From Sphingomonas sp. KR3-1 (GTDB taxonomy: Bacteria; Pseudomonadota; Alphaproteobacteria; Sphingomonadales; Sphingomonadaceae): a stretch of 64,000 bases of DNA. The notes under the pieces were generated by a model that did no database searches, was not told the origin of the DNA, and worked only from the letters and a program-made list of their open reading frames with translations. Positions 1-10,999 of this stretch are shown piece after piece; the first letter of the stretch is position 1, and the number at the start of each line of letters is the position of its first letter. A program made the translations under genes and the position numbers. The stretch covers positions 2,356,001 through 2,420,000 of the forward strand of contig NZ_JBDZDQ010000001.1 of assembly GCF_040049295.1 (NCBI RefSeq). Reading direction: 5' to 3'.

Positions 1-29
1 TCGTCTACCAGGATGGTGCGGATTGTCAT
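1..29 (-). CDS. LytTR-type response regulator, N-terminal fragment (runs off window)
   Basis: Only the first nine codons are visible on the minus strand; they read MTIRTILVD and continue with GA. This is the usual first beta strand of a CheY-like receiver ending at its acidic pocket. The start ATG overlaps the stop of the upstream sensor kinase by four bases (ATGA), so the two are translationally coupled. Pairing with a LytS/YehU-type kinase makes a LytTR DNA-binding output domain likely, but that domain is outside the window. Confidence 0.7.
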
Positions 30-1168
30 GCGGCCTCTCGGTTCGGTTCCTCGATCTGGAACGGTATCTCGATCTCAACGCTGAACCCCTTCCCTGGGTC
101 CGAACGCGTCTCGAATCGATGGTCAGGCCCATAAGCCTGGGCCAACCGCTCCTTGATATTGGCGAGCCCCACGCCAGTTGAAAGGGTCGGCCGCGGCCTG
201 GCTTCGATCAATCCCGGACCCGTATCGGATACGGCGATCTGCACTCGTTCTCCGGCGAGCCGAGCCGAGACGGTGATATCGGCGCCCTCTTCCTGCGGCG
301 TGACGGCATATTTGATCGCATTCTCGACCAGCGGCTGGAGCAGCAGCGAGGGCAGCCGGGCCATGGCGACGCGCTCGTCGATCTCGAAATGGGTGCGCAG
401 CCGCTCGTCGAAGCGCATCTTCTCGATCTCGAGATAGAGCTTGAGCGTCTCTGCCTCCTGCTGGAGCGTGACGTGCGCGGTCGGCTCGTTGGCGAGCGTG
501 TAGCGCAGGAAGGACGACAGGCGGCTCAGCATGATGTTGGCGCGCTCGGTCTGCTTCAGGAGCACCAGCGTCGAGATCGAGTTGAGCGTGTTGAACAGGA
601 AATGCGGGTTGAGCTGGTAGCGCAGCATCGCCAGCTGGGCCTGGCTGGCCTGCATCTCGAGCGCCTGCATCTGGTCGATCTGTTGCTCGACGACGAGATA
701 GAAGTTCACCGCGAAATAGAGCGCGGACCAGCCGGCGAGCACGGTGAAGTTGATGAACACCGTGCCCATCACCAGCGACAGGGTGATGCCGGGCGCGGGA
801 CGGTCGCCGACGAAGGAGAAGGTGAAGGCGTCGAGCAGCGCATAGGCCGCGGTGGCGAGGCCGAGCGTCGCCAGCGTCAGCAGGATCGAAGGGACGCGCG
901 GCATCTTGCGATAGGTGCGGTAGAGCGCCGAGAGCAGCAGCGTCAGGCAATAGCCGATGATCGTCTCGGTCAGCCCGGCGATCGCACGCGCGACCGGGTC
1001 GGCGCCCGAGACGGAGGAGACGGTGCGCAGCAGGAGGTAGCCGGTCCAGCCGCCGGCCTGGAGCATCCAGAAGGCGCGGTTCTTGTCCTCGAAGAACGGA
1101 CGCGACAGCGCGGCCGGCGGCTTGGGCTGCTGCACGAGGAAGGGAGAGCTGGGATCGAGGGTAGCCAC
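26..1168 (-). CDS. LytS/YehU-family sensor histidine kinase
   Basis: This 380-aa inner-membrane kinase probably phosphorylates the response regulator that begins at its 3' end. Residues about 35-160 contain four hydrophobic segments forming a sensor-less membrane domain. A short linker then leads to the His_kinase domain with the hallmark NPHFLFN motif, His189 being the likely phosphoacceptor. A C-terminal HATPase_c domain follows, with an N box (PLVENAIKYA), a G1 box (DTGPGL) and GVGLANIKERL. There is no recognisable periplasmic ligand-binding domain, so the signal is unknown. The four-base ATGA overlap with the regulator supports a two-gene operon. Confidence 0.9.
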   Translation of the reverse strand: MATLDPSSPFLVQQPKPPAALSRPFFEDKNRAFWMLQAGGWTGYLLLRTVSSVSGADPVARAIAGLTETIIGYCLTLLLSALYRTYRKMPRVPSILLTLATLGLATAAYALLDAFTFSFVGDRPAPGITLSLVMGTVFINFTVLAGWSALYFAVNFYLVVEQQIDQMQALEMQASQAQLAMLRYQLNPHFLFNTLNSISTLVLLKQTERANIMLSRLSSFLRYTLANEPTAHVTLQQEAETLKLYLEIEKMRFDERLRTHFEIDERVAMARLPSLLLQPLVENAIKYAVTPQEEGADITVSARLAGERVQIAVSDTGPGLIEARPRPTLSTGVGLANIKERLAQAYGPDHRFETRSDPGKGFSVEIEIPFQIEEPNREAA

Positions 1169-1260
1169 GCCTTGCCTCTAACACCGCTGACAGGCGGGGG
1201 CAAAGAGGGGTAGGCTGAGGATCTGCCGGCGACAGACCGGGACAGGACAGGAGAGCGAGG

Positions 1261-1851
1261 ATGGAGCAGGGCGACGAACGCGCGCAATTCCATGCGATGG
1301 CCGAGGGCACGGCCGAGGACTGGGCGATCATCGGCGGGGCGTTCCGCGGCTTCGCCGGCGGGCTGCCCGACCGGGTCCTGACGCATCTCAAGCTGCTCGA
1401 CGGCGATTTCGGCGGCTTCGCGATCGACCGGCTGCAGCATTCGCTGCAGACCGCGACCCGGGCGCACCGCGACGGGCAGGGCGAGGACTATGTAGTGATG
1501 GCGCTGCTCCACGACATCGGCGACACGCTGGGCAGCTACAACCATCCCGAGATCGCGGCCGCGATCCTGCGCCCCTTCGTCAGCGAGGAGCTGCACTGGA
1601 TCGCCGACAAGCACGGCGCCTTCCAGGGCTATTATTTCTTCCACTATCTCGGGATGGACCGCGACATCCGCGAGAATTTCCGCGGGCATCCGCATTTCGA
1701 GGCGTGCGCGGAATTCTGCGAGAAATACGACCAGGCCGCGTTCGACCCGGCTTATGACAGCGCGCCGCTCGCTTTCTTCGAGCCGATGGTCCGGCGGGTG
1801 TTCGCGCGGCCGGTCAACAGCATCTACGCGCGCGCCGCCGCGCCGGCCTGA
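1261..1851 (+). CDS. HD-domain protein (putative metal-dependent phosphohydrolase)
   Basis: This 196-aa soluble protein has the HD-type signature LLHDIGD near residues 82-88, with a preceding His in LQHSLQTATRAHRDG. That fits a small single-domain HD phosphohydrolase. Relatives are often annotated as predicted HD phosphohydrolases acting on nucleotides or phosphonates, but nothing here fixes the substrate. A purine-rich stretch (AGGAGAG) lies about ten bases upstream of the ATG. It is divergent from the histidine kinase and convergent with the downstream TonB receptor, so it is probably monocistronic. Confidence 0.75.
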   Translation: MEQGDERAQFHAMAEGTAEDWAIIGGAFRGFAGGLPDRVLTHLKLLDGDFGGFAIDRLQHSLQTATRAHRDGQGEDYVVMALLHDIGDTLGSYNHPEIAAAILRPFVSEELHWIADKHGAFQGYYFFHYLGMDRDIRENFRGHPHFEACAEFCEKYDQAAFDPAYDSAPLAFFEPMVRRVFARPVNSIYARAAAPA

Positions 1852-1864
1852 GCGTTCCCCAAAT

Positions 1865-1896
1865 GAAAACCGCCGCCCCGTTTCCGGAGCGGCGGT
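1865..1896 (-). terminator. Rho-independent terminator of the TonB receptor gene
   Basis: A 12-bp stem (1869-1880 with 1885-1896, one G-T wobble) closes a GAAA tetraloop on the minus strand and is followed by TTTTCATTT. It lies 29 bases after the receptor stop codon and may also stop transcription of the convergent HD-domain gene. Confidence 0.8.
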
Positions 1897-1925
1897 GTTC
1901 CTTGCCGAAGCGGCTGGGGGCTGGC

Positions 1926-4631
1926 TTAGAAGCCGACCACCAGGGTGCCGCTGACGGTGCGCGGCGAGCCGATATAGGCGTTGCGCACGCTGAAGTTCGA
2001 CACGTTGCCGCTGAAGCCGGCGACGTAGAGCGTGTCGAACAGGTTGGTGACGTTGACCTGCAGGAAGGTCGAGTCGTTGAGGCCAGCCCAGGTCAGCGGG
2101 ATACGAGCGTCGAGATCGACGATCGTGTAGGCCGGGGTCCGCGCGCCATAGACCTGGTAGTTGGTGGTCACGCCGTTGAGCGTGTAGCTCTGCAGGACCG
2201 GCAGGTTCTGGTCGTTGATGTAACGCGGACCGGTACGCTTGGCCTGCGCACCGAGCTGGACGACGTCGAGGTTGAGCTCGGCGCGGGCACCCACCGTGAA
2301 GGTCGGCGCACCGGCTTCGCGCTTGCCGTCGGTCGCGGCATAGATGTTGAGCGCGGTCGGGCTGCAGAAACCGCCAATACCGTTCGAGGTGGTGCCGGCA
2401 TTGGCCTGCGCGACGGTGCACTCGCCGGTGACGACGTTGTCGCGGATCTTCGACTTCAGGTACGAACCGAAGACGTAGAAGGTCGCCTGACGGACCGGCT
2501 GGAAGGCCACGCTGCCATCGAAGCCATACTTATCGACCGTGCCCAGGTTGCGGTAGATCGTCACGTCCAGATCGGGATCATAGGCCGATGCGAGACGGTT
2601 GTTGAACCGCGTGTACCAGCCCGAGATCTGCGCCTGGATCTTGCCCGAGCGGTACCGCAGGCCGACGTCGAAGTTGTCCGAAGTCTCGGCCTTCGGCTTG
2701 GCGCGCGCATCGCCCGCCGGGAAGGCGAACGAGTTGTACAGGTTGTCGGTGCCCGGAACCTGCAGGCCCTTCGAGTAGCTGCTGTACGCCGACAGCGCCG
2801 GGGCGATGTCGAACGTCACGCCTGCGCTGGGCAGGAGCTTGCTGTAGTTGAACTCACGGCTCTGCGGTGCCGCATAGGTCGGGTTCGCGGTGAGGAACGC
2901 GGCCTGCATGGCGGGATCGTTGAAGCAGTCGACGAAGCCGATGTTGCTGCCCGATTCCGAGACGCAGAAGTTGTTCAGCTTGCGCTTGAAGAACGGTGCG
3001 CGGAGGCCGACGTTGAAGGTCAGCGCGTCGTCGAAGAACTTGCCACGATATTCGCCCGAAACCTGGTCGAGGATCGCGAACGACTTGCGGTTACGCTTCT
3101 GGATCGGGTTGCCCGACTTGTCGAGTAGCGGCTCGAGCTTCGGGAACACGTGCAGCGCGTAGCCGTCCTGCTTCAGGATGCCGACTTCACCGGTCTGGCG
3201 GTGACGGCCGTAATCGTGCGTGTAGGCGAGACGCAGCGTGTTGTTCTCGTCGAAGTCATAGCGCAGCGACGAGACCAGGATGTAGCGGTTGGTCTCGGTG
3301 TGGCTCGGTGCGTAGAGTTCGACGCCGTTCGTGGTCGCGCTGAGCGCGCCGGTCGTGGCGTTGCGGACCGGAGTGTCGAGGATGTCACCGTCGCCGTTCA
3401 GATCGATGCCGCCGAAATAGGGCTGGCCACCGATATAGCCGTAGAGCGGGGTGGTGATGGCAGCGTTCGAGCCCGAAGCGGCGCGACCGTAGAAGCCTTC
3501 GTTACCCTTGACTGCGCTCGAGCCGCCATTGGCGCGGGTGTACTGGTAGCTCGGGTCGACCGTGAGGACGAGGCCGTCAGCCAGCGTGAAGCGCGAGCTG
3601 GCGCGGATGTTCGCCGTGTTCGACGGGTTGTAGCTGTAGTCGTACGCCGTGCCGCAGGTGGTCGGCACGTCGGCGACGCCGGTCTGGGCCACGTCGATGT
3701 TGCAGGTGCCCTGGTTGTAGAAGCGCTCGTCGCGGGTCAGCGGGAAGCGGTTCGACGAGGCAGTGCCGACAACGCGCGGAGCCGAGTTCAGCACCTGGTT
3801 CGGCGCAGTGCCCGAGACCGTGCGAACGGTCGTGTCGGTGCGCAGGAAGCCCGACGTGAAGTTGCCGTTGCGGTTGATGTTCAGGTGGCCCGAGAGCGAG
3901 ACGAAGTCGCCGTTGCTGCCGATCGGCTGGTACAGCTTGGCGTTATACTGGCTCTTATCGGTGCCGCTGCCCGGGTTGTACGGGTTCTTGTTCTCGGCAT
4001 GGCTCGCGGCGATCCACATGCGGGTGCCGAACGAGGTCAGGTTGCCGGTATCGACAACGCCGAAGATGCGCATGAAGTCCCACTCGCCGATCGAGCCCTG
4101 GACGCGGACGTGGAAGTCCTCGGTGGGGTTGCGCGAGCGATAGTTGACGGTCGAGCCGGTGGCCGCCGCGGTCGGGCTGTCGACGTCGGTCGAGCCGAGG
4201 CTGACGTTGACCTGCTCGATCAGCTCGGGATCGAGCTGCTGGTTCGAATAGATCGCATAGTTGCCCGTGTCGTTCAGCGGAATGCCGTCGAAGGTCTGCG
4301 AGATGCGGCTCGAGTCGAAGCCGCGGATGGTCAGCGTGCCGCCCGACGAACCATAGGGATCGTTGTTCTGGAAGCTGACGCCCGGCATCAGGTTGATCGT
4401 CTCGTTGATCGACTGGCCGGGAACCTGGCGCTGGATGATCTCGGAGGTCAGGACCTGGCGGGTCTTCGACGTGTCAGGAACTTCCACGCCGCCAACGCCA
4501 TGCACCTTGGTGCCGGTCACGACGATCGTGGTGTTCTCTTCGGCGTCGATCGTGCCGGTCGACTGCGCGTACGCGGCCCCCGGGATCAGCAGCGCGGCAA
4601 AAGCCACGCCCGCAAAAAGCTTGGTGCGCAT
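1926..4631 (-). CDS. TonB-dependent outer-membrane receptor
   Basis: This 901-aa outer-membrane transporter has a signal peptide ending in AYAQ (residues 1-23). A plug domain follows at about 35-170, with a TonB-box-like TTIVVTG, the LTIRGFDS motif and the IEQVNVSLGS segment. A 22-strand barrel ends in an aromatic-terminated strand (LVVGF). The ligand cannot be told from sequence. The start is the ATG directly preceding the signal peptide, about 20 bases after a GGGAAA purine run. It has its own terminator and is separated from ligA upstream by 170 bp, so it is likely transcribed alone. Confidence 0.92.
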   Translation of the reverse strand: MRTKLFAGVAFAALLIPGAAYAQSTGTIDAEENTTIVVTGTKVHGVGGVEVPDTSKTRQVLTSEIIQRQVPGQSINETINLMPGVSFQNNDPYGSSGGTLTIRGFDSSRISQTFDGIPLNDTGNYAIYSNQQLDPELIEQVNVSLGSTDVDSPTAAATGSTVNYRSRNPTEDFHVRVQGSIGEWDFMRIFGVVDTGNLTSFGTRMWIAASHAENKNPYNPGSGTDKSQYNAKLYQPIGSNGDFVSLSGHLNINRNGNFTSGFLRTDTTVRTVSGTAPNQVLNSAPRVVGTASSNRFPLTRDERFYNQGTCNIDVAQTGVADVPTTCGTAYDYSYNPSNTANIRASSRFTLADGLVLTVDPSYQYTRANGGSSAVKGNEGFYGRAASGSNAAITTPLYGYIGGQPYFGGIDLNGDGDILDTPVRNATTGALSATTNGVELYAPSHTETNRYILVSSLRYDFDENNTLRLAYTHDYGRHRQTGEVGILKQDGYALHVFPKLEPLLDKSGNPIQKRNRKSFAILDQVSGEYRGKFFDDALTFNVGLRAPFFKRKLNNFCVSESGSNIGFVDCFNDPAMQAAFLTANPTYAAPQSREFNYSKLLPSAGVTFDIAPALSAYSSYSKGLQVPGTDNLYNSFAFPAGDARAKPKAETSDNFDVGLRYRSGKIQAQISGWYTRFNNRLASAYDPDLDVTIYRNLGTVDKYGFDGSVAFQPVRQATFYVFGSYLKSKIRDNVVTGECTVAQANAGTTSNGIGGFCSPTALNIYAATDGKREAGAPTFTVGARAELNLDVVQLGAQAKRTGPRYINDQNLPVLQSYTLNGVTTNYQVYGARTPAYTIVDLDARIPLTWAGLNDSTFLQVNVTNLFDTLYVAGFSGNVSNFSVRNAYIGSPRTVSGTLVVGF

Positions 4632-4713
4632 TAGAGGTGTTTCCCTTTCGGTGTGTGCTTATCGTGTGCACTGAAACGCGGTGCGGTTCACCGTCGTCGC
4701 CGCCCATGCGAGT

Positions 4714-4740
4714 AATTTATGTCGGACCTGTGACAGTCAA
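4714..4740 (-). promoter_or_regulatory. Candidate promoter for the TonB receptor
   Basis: On the minus strand a TTGACT -35-like box (4735-4740) is followed after 15 bp by TAAATT (4714-4719). This is the only promoter-like pair I see in the 170-bp gap between ligA and the receptor. The spacer is shorter than optimal, so the assignment is weak. Confidence 0.3.
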
Positions 4741-4801
4741 TCCGAGTCCTGTGGAGTGCAGTGGTTAATCTGCGATTCAGGATTGTTGCGTTGCAAAAAA
4801 G

Positions 4802-6940
<2,139 letters not shown>

Positions 6941-6978
6941 CTAGGAGATCGGACCCAGTTCGATCAAGAGGCGAGCGC

Positions 6979-6988
6979 GGAGGTGATC
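6979..6988 (+). promoter_or_regulatory. Extended Shine-Dalgarno sequence abutting the start codon
   Basis: GGAGGTGATC, a ten-base perfect complement of the 16S rRNA 3' end, directly touches the ATG at 6989. It decides this start over the possible GTG at 6983. The core GGAGG is five bases from the ATG. Confidence 0.75.
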
Positions 6989-7450
6989 ATGGAATTCACG
7001 CTCGAACCGGTTGGCTTTGTACGCGGCGGACGCGCAGAAGTGCGTGACGACGATTGGGACCGCGAGCGGGCGGTGATCGAACTCGATGCGCGCTTCGGGC
7101 CGGAGGCTCTGGCCGGGCTCGGCGACTTCAGCCATGCCGAGATCGTCTTCCTGTTCGACAAGGTATCCGAGGCCGGCGTGCAGACCGGTGCGCGCCACCC
7201 GCGCGACCGCGCCGACTGGCCGCTGGTCGGCATCTTCGCCCAGCGCGGCAAGAACCGGCCCAATCGGCTGGGCGTGACCGTCTGTGGGGTCGAGCGGGTC
7301 GAGGGGACGCGGCTGCACGTGCGCGGGCTCGATGCGATCGACGGCACCCCGGTGCTCGACATCAAGCCGGTGCTGCAGGGCTTCCTGCCGCGCGGCGAGA
7401 TGCGCGAGCCGGCATGGGCGGGCGAGCTGATGGCGGGCTATTGGGCGTGA
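6989..7450 (+). CDS. TsaA/TrmO-like SAM-binding tRNA-modification protein
   Basis: The 153-aa protein matches the TsaA/YaeB (TrmO) fold. It opens with the EPVGFVR strand typical of the family and has the signature DGTPVLDIKPVL near residues 117-128, plus the NRLGVT segment. Characterised members methylate t6A37 of tRNA-Thr using SAM. This protein is a short single-domain version without the C-terminal extension of E. coli TrmO, so exact activity is uncertain. It overlaps the downstream hydrolase start by four bases (GTGA), which suggests co-translation. Confidence 0.75.
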   Translation: MEFTLEPVGFVRGGRAEVRDDDWDRERAVIELDARFGPEALAGLGDFSHAEIVFLFDKVSEAGVQTGARHPRDRADWPLVGIFAQRGKNRPNRLGVTVCGVERVEGTRLHVRGLDAIDGTPVLDIKPVLQGFLPRGEMREPAWAGELMAGYWA

Positions 7451-8607
7451 GGCGCTGGCTTCGCCGGGCAGGCGCGGCGCTGCTCTGGATCGTGGTGGTC
7501 CTGTGCCTGGCCGCGACGATCGCACCCTTCTTCCTCGACCGCGTTTATTATCGCGGGCCGGCGAGCGGCCATTTCGACGGGCGGCGCTTCTTCAATCCGG
7601 ATGGCGAGGCGCTCGACGTGTCGCCGGCGCGGCGCAACCGGCTGCTGTGGCAGCAGGTGTTCGGCGATCCGACGCGGCCGGCCTGGCCCGACAAGGTGGC
7701 GGTGATGCCGGACAAGCCGCCGGCGCGGGTGGACGGCGGGGCGATGCGCGTCACCTGGATCGGGCACGCCACGGTGCTGGTGCAGGCCGACGGCGTCAAC
7801 ATCCTCACCGATCCGGTGTGGAGCGACCGCGCCGGGCCGTTCGGCATCGGGCCGCAGCGCGTCGCCGAGCCGGGGGTGCGCTTCGCCGACCTGCCGAAGA
7901 TCGACCTCGTCCTCGTCAGCCACAATCACTACGACCATATGGACCTGGCGACGCTGCGCCGGCTGTGGGATCGCGACCGGCCGGCGATCGTCACCTCGCT
8001 CGGCAACGACACGGTGATCGGTGGGGCGGGCGTGCCGGCACAGGCGCGCGATTGGGGACAGCGTGTTGTGCTGCGCCCCGGCGTGGCGGTGACGGTCACC
8101 CGCAGCCATCATTGGGACAGCCGCTGGTTCACCGATCGCGACCGCGCCTTGTGGTCGAGCTTCGTGGTGACGCTGCCGCACGGCAATTTCTTCTTCGCCG
8201 GCGACACGGGGCTGGGCGATGGCAAATGGCCGGCCGAGGCCGCGGCGCTCGGGCCGATCCGCTTCGCTGCGATCCCGATCGGCGCCTTCCGTTTCGACGA
8301 GGGGCAGCTCGCCGGCGCCAGCCATATCGGGCCGCAGGGCGCGATCCGGGTGTGGGACGGGCTCGGCCGCCCGTTCGCGCTGCCGGTGCATTGGGGCACC
8401 TTCCGCCTGTCGCGCGAGGGCTATGCCACGCCGCCGCAGATGCTGCGCGGCATGCTGCGCTGCGCGGGCGAGGATCCCGCGCGGTTTGCGGCACGGCGGA
8501 TCGGCGCGGGGTTCGACGTGCCGGCGCTCGGCGCGGTGCCGCCGGCGCCCGACTATGCGGGCCTGGACATTTGCATCCGAAAGGGTCGCTTCGACGCGCT
8601 GCGATGA
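7447..8607 (+). CDS. Metallo-beta-lactamase-fold hydrolase, membrane-anchored (NAPE-PLD/RomA-like)
   Basis: This 386-aa protein starts at a GTG overlapping the preceding stop. An N-terminal hydrophobic segment (about residues 9-28) anchors it or exports it. The body is an MBL fold with the metal-binding motif SHNHYDHMD, an upstream WIGHATVLV strand, and later conserved His and Asp residues (SHHWD, AGDTGLGD, PVHWGTF). This matches the NAPE-hydrolysing phospholipase D / RomA / UlaG-like branch, usually found acting on lipid or phosphoester substrates. The substrate here is not known. Confidence 0.82.
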   Translation: MRRWLRRAGAALLWIVVVLCLAATIAPFFLDRVYYRGPASGHFDGRRFFNPDGEALDVSPARRNRLLWQQVFGDPTRPAWPDKVAVMPDKPPARVDGGAMRVTWIGHATVLVQADGVNILTDPVWSDRAGPFGIGPQRVAEPGVRFADLPKIDLVLVSHNHYDHMDLATLRRLWDRDRPAIVTSLGNDTVIGGAGVPAQARDWGQRVVLRPGVAVTVTRSHHWDSRWFTDRDRALWSSFVVTLPHGNFFFAGDTGLGDGKWPAEAAALGPIRFAAIPIGAFRFDEGQLAGASHIGPQGAIRVWDGLGRPFALPVHWGTFRLSREGYATPPQMLRGMLRCAGEDPARFAARRIGAGFDVPALGAVPPAPDYAGLDICIRKGRFDALR

Positions 8608-8664
8608 CTTTCGCTTTGCCTTGGGCGCGCTAGGCTGCCGGTTCTCAAAAGGGGGAGAATCAGG

Positions 8665-9096
8665 ATGCGCAAGTTCATCATGCTCGCCGTGATCGCGGGA
8701 ATGGCAACCGCCGCCGCGCCGGTCCAGGATCACAAGGAAGGCAGCGTGCCCAACGAAGCACGCGACATGATGCGCTCGATGGGCGCCGGCCTGAAGGGCA
8801 AGAAGCTCAAGGAGGCGATCGTGGAGGCCGAGAAATCGCCGCTCGGGAGCAAGGCGAACCCGGTGCGCGAGAACATGCCCCAGGGGCAGGTCGCCTATCT
8901 GCGCAAGCTGCGCTGCGCGGACGGGGCCGCGCCAGGCTTCCATCGGGCGGGCAATGTCGGGTCGGGGCCCTATGGCTTCATCGTCGATCTCTACAAGGTG
9001 ACCTGCCCGGGCCAGGCGCCGGTCGACGTCTTCATCGACATGTATCATGACGGCGGCGAGAAGCGGCCGGTGCCGGGCTTCGCCATCGCCAACTGA
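8665..9096 (+). CDS. Secreted or periplasmic hypothetical protein
   Basis: This 143-aa protein begins with a signal-peptide-like MRKFIMLAVIAGMATAAAP. The mature part has a basic/acidic helical stretch (about 35-60) and a C-terminal segment with two cysteines (LRCADG and KVTCPG) that could form a disulphide. I do not recognise a family. A GGGGGAGAATCAGG purine tract precedes the ATG. It follows the MBL hydrolase by 57 bp on the same strand and may share its transcript. Confidence 0.65.
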   Translation: MRKFIMLAVIAGMATAAAPVQDHKEGSVPNEARDMMRSMGAGLKGKKLKEAIVEAEKSPLGSKANPVRENMPQGQVAYLRKLRCADGAAPGFHRAGNVGSGPYGFIVDLYKVTCPGQAPVDVFIDMYHDGGEKRPVPGFAIAN

Positions 9097-9159
9097 ATCG
9101 GGCGCCAGCTGAATCGCGCGGCCTCGTTTCAGTTCGGCGCACACCGCTTTCCCAAATGC

Positions 9160-9187
9160 TTGAAGGGACTCGGGCGCCGGGTTTATC
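9160..9187 (+). promoter_or_regulatory. Candidate sigma-70-type promoter
   Basis: TTGAAG (9160-9165) and TTTATC (9182-9187) are separated by 16 bp. The pair lies 30 bp upstream of the GTG start at 9217, in a place where a promoter would be expected. Confidence 0.4.
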
Positions 9188-9216
9188 GTTCACCCGGAAT
9201 CGGGAGGGGTGCCCAA

Positions 9217-9678
9217 GTGAACGACCGCGCGGCCAGCGCTTCGCGCCGCTATGACACGACGATCGACCGTGCCGGGCTCGCGCTCGGCGCGGGCAGCGCG
9301 CTTGCCGGGCTGATCGTGATCGGGCTGCTGCTGCTCGGCGGCAAGCGCGACGCATTGAGCCTGGTCGGCGGCTGGATGATCGGCAGCCTGATTGCCGGGA
9401 TCGCGATCACCGCGGTGGGCGGCCCGCTCTGGCTGGTGATGCACGTCGCCGGGCTGCGCCGCGCCCGCCATGCCGCGCTGGTCGGCGCGGTCACGGCGCT
9501 CGCCATCTTCGTCGGCGCGCAGACCTATGGCTTCGGGCTGTTCGAGATGCCGCCGATGGACAATCGCGCGCTGCTGTTCCGCTGGATCAGCGCGCTCGCC
9601 TCGAGCGGCATCCTGGCGCTGTTCGCCGGGGCCACGGCGGTGCTGATGTGGCGCATCGCCTATCGCCGCGAGTCCTAG
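9217..9678 (+). CDS. Small four-helix membrane protein, unknown function
   Basis: This 153-aa product starts at GTG 9217, chosen because GGGAGGGG sits eight bases upstream and because upstream codons encode no conserved-looking sequence. Four hydrophobic segments are visible, at about residues 20-42, 50-72, 82-100 and 120-145. No catalytic or binding motif is seen and no family is recognised. The stop codon abuts the stop of the convergent DUF3617 gene with no intergenic DNA. Confidence 0.6.
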   Translation: MNDRAASASRRYDTTIDRAGLALGAGSALAGLIVIGLLLLGGKRDALSLVGGWMIGSLIAGIAITAVGGPLWLVMHVAGLRRARHAALVGAVTALAIFVGAQTYGFGLFEMPPMDNRALLFRWISALASSGILALFAGATAVLMWRIAYRRES

Positions 9679-10239
9679 TTACTGCGCGCATTCCCCGGTG
9701 CGGTGGCCGTTGAGCAGCATCGTCATCACCACGCGCTGCGCCGGATCGGCGGGCTTGCGATCGACATCGAGGCGGATGGCGAAGCGCTCCGCCGCATAGC
9801 TGCCCGATACCGCGACATCGACGGTGTCGCCCGGCGCATCGCCCTTGCAGTCGAGCGTGCCCTCGAACTTGCCGCCGCCCATGGTCAGGCGCTTGTAGTG
9901 GCAGTCGCTGCCCATGATCTCGAAGATCTGCGCGGGCTCGGGCGCGGCGAGGACGGTGCCGCTGTGGCAGACGCTGTCGACCTTCTTCTCTCCCTTGGCC
10001 GCGGCGATCTTCGCATCGCGCTCCGGACCGGCGGGCACGCCCGGCAAGTCGAGCGCGGTCAGCTCGATCGAGCGCTCCCATTGCCCCATGCGCATCGGCC
10101 CGCCCGGCTTCGCCTTGGCATAGGCGTCCGCGACCTGCGCCGCGCTCACATCGGTCACCGTGAAGCCGTCGCTCGCCTGGCCGGCGCCGGTGAGCAGCAC
10201 CAGCGCGGCGGCGGCCAGGGGCATGGCACTCGCGCGCAT
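9679..10239 (-). CDS. DUF3617 family periplasmic protein
   Basis: This 186-aa protein has a signal peptide (MRASAMPLAAAALVLLTGAGQAS). It carries the DUF3617 pattern: a MGQWERSIEL opening strand, one Cys (DSVCHSG), a second (SDCHYKR), a third (LDCKG), and a terminal TMLLNGHRTGECAQ. The family is common in sphingomonads and has no established function. The start was chosen because its ATG shares one base with the stop of the upstream DUF3617 lipoprotein (TGATG), which implies translational coupling. The two are probably paralogues from a tandem duplication. Confidence 0.8.
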   Translation of the reverse strand: MRASAMPLAAAALVLLTGAGQASDGFTVTDVSAAQVADAYAKAKPGGPMRMGQWERSIELTALDLPGVPAGPERDAKIAAAKGEKKVDSVCHSGTVLAAPEPAQIFEIMGSDCHYKRLTMGGGKFEGTLDCKGDAPGDTVDVAVSGSYAAERFAIRLDVDRKPADPAQRVVMTMLLNGHRTGECAQ

Positions 10240-10814
10240 CAGATCTTGCACTCGCCCAGGCGCTTGCCGGTGACGCGCAACGTGACCGAGGATTCCTTCG
10301 GCTGGCCGGTCATCGTCTGGCTCTGCTTCATCGTCAGGTCATAGGCATTGGCGTTCTGCGTGCCGGCGATCGACACGCTCGATTTGCCGCCGGGGACGTC
10401 GCAGTTCATCACCGCCTCGACCTTGCCGCCGACCGAATAGTATTTGGTGAAGCGGCAGGTCTGCGACATCGCCGGGAATTTGGAGACGTCGAACGGCTTG
10501 CTGTCCGCAGCGGTGCGGCAGCCGGTGCGCTTCTGCGGCGGCTTGCCGACCTGGGCCTTGAGCGGGGCGACCTGCGCCTCGGTCGCGCCGCCGGCCTCGA
10601 GCCCGATCATCTGCATCGTCTCTTCCCACTGGCCTGCCTTCTGGACGGGCGCCTTGGCCTCGGCGGCGGTCGCCTGCTTGGCGACTTCCTCCATGCTCGC
10701 ATTGTCGAGCCGGATCTCGCCGGTCTGGCGCGCGCTCTCCTCGGTCGAGGGCCCCTTGTTGCAGGCGGCGAGGGGGAGCAGCAGCGCTCCGGCGGCGAGG
10801 ATGGTCAGGCGCAT
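10239..10814 (-). CDS. DUF3617 family lipoprotein
   Basis: This 191-aa lipoprotein has the lipobox LAAC at residues 16-19 (MRLTILAAGALLLPLAAC), so the mature Cys is lipidated. The body shows the DUF3617 pattern: AGQWEETMQMIG, conserved cysteines in RTGCRT, SQTCRF and MNCDV, and the closing RVTGKRLGECKI. It lies upstream of, and is coupled to, a second DUF3617 gene. The start at 10814 is preferred over upstream in-frame starts because it begins the signal peptide. Function is unknown. Confidence 0.82.
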   Translation of the reverse strand: MRLTILAAGALLLPLAACNKGPSTEESARQTGEIRLDNASMEEVAKQATAAEAKAPVQKAGQWEETMQMIGLEAGGATEAQVAPLKAQVGKPPQKRTGCRTAADSKPFDVSKFPAMSQTCRFTKYYSVGGKVEAVMNCDVPGGKSSVSIAGTQNANAYDLTMKQSQTMTGQPKESSVTLRVTGKRLGECKI

Positions 10815-10827
10815 GCGGTTTCCCCTG

Positions 10828-10855
10828 GGGTGTGGCGGTTGCGCCAGCCACACCC
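10828..10855 (-). repeat. 9-bp inverted repeat in the leader of the DUF3617 operon
   Basis: GGGTGTGGC (10828-10836) pairs perfectly with GCCACACCC (10847-10855). The hairpin ends 13 bases before the start codon and could influence translation, or could be an operator. No poly-T follows, so it is not a terminator. Confidence 0.45.
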
Positions 10856-10999
10856 GATGTTGCGGGGGAATACAAGCCTCGATCCGCGGCGGCGACGAGG
10901 AGCAGGGTGCGGGCGAGCTGACTTTTGAACCAAATGGGTTCTTATTGTTCTTGATATGTTCTAATGGGCTTCCCACTTCTGCGGCAGGGAGATGGGCAG

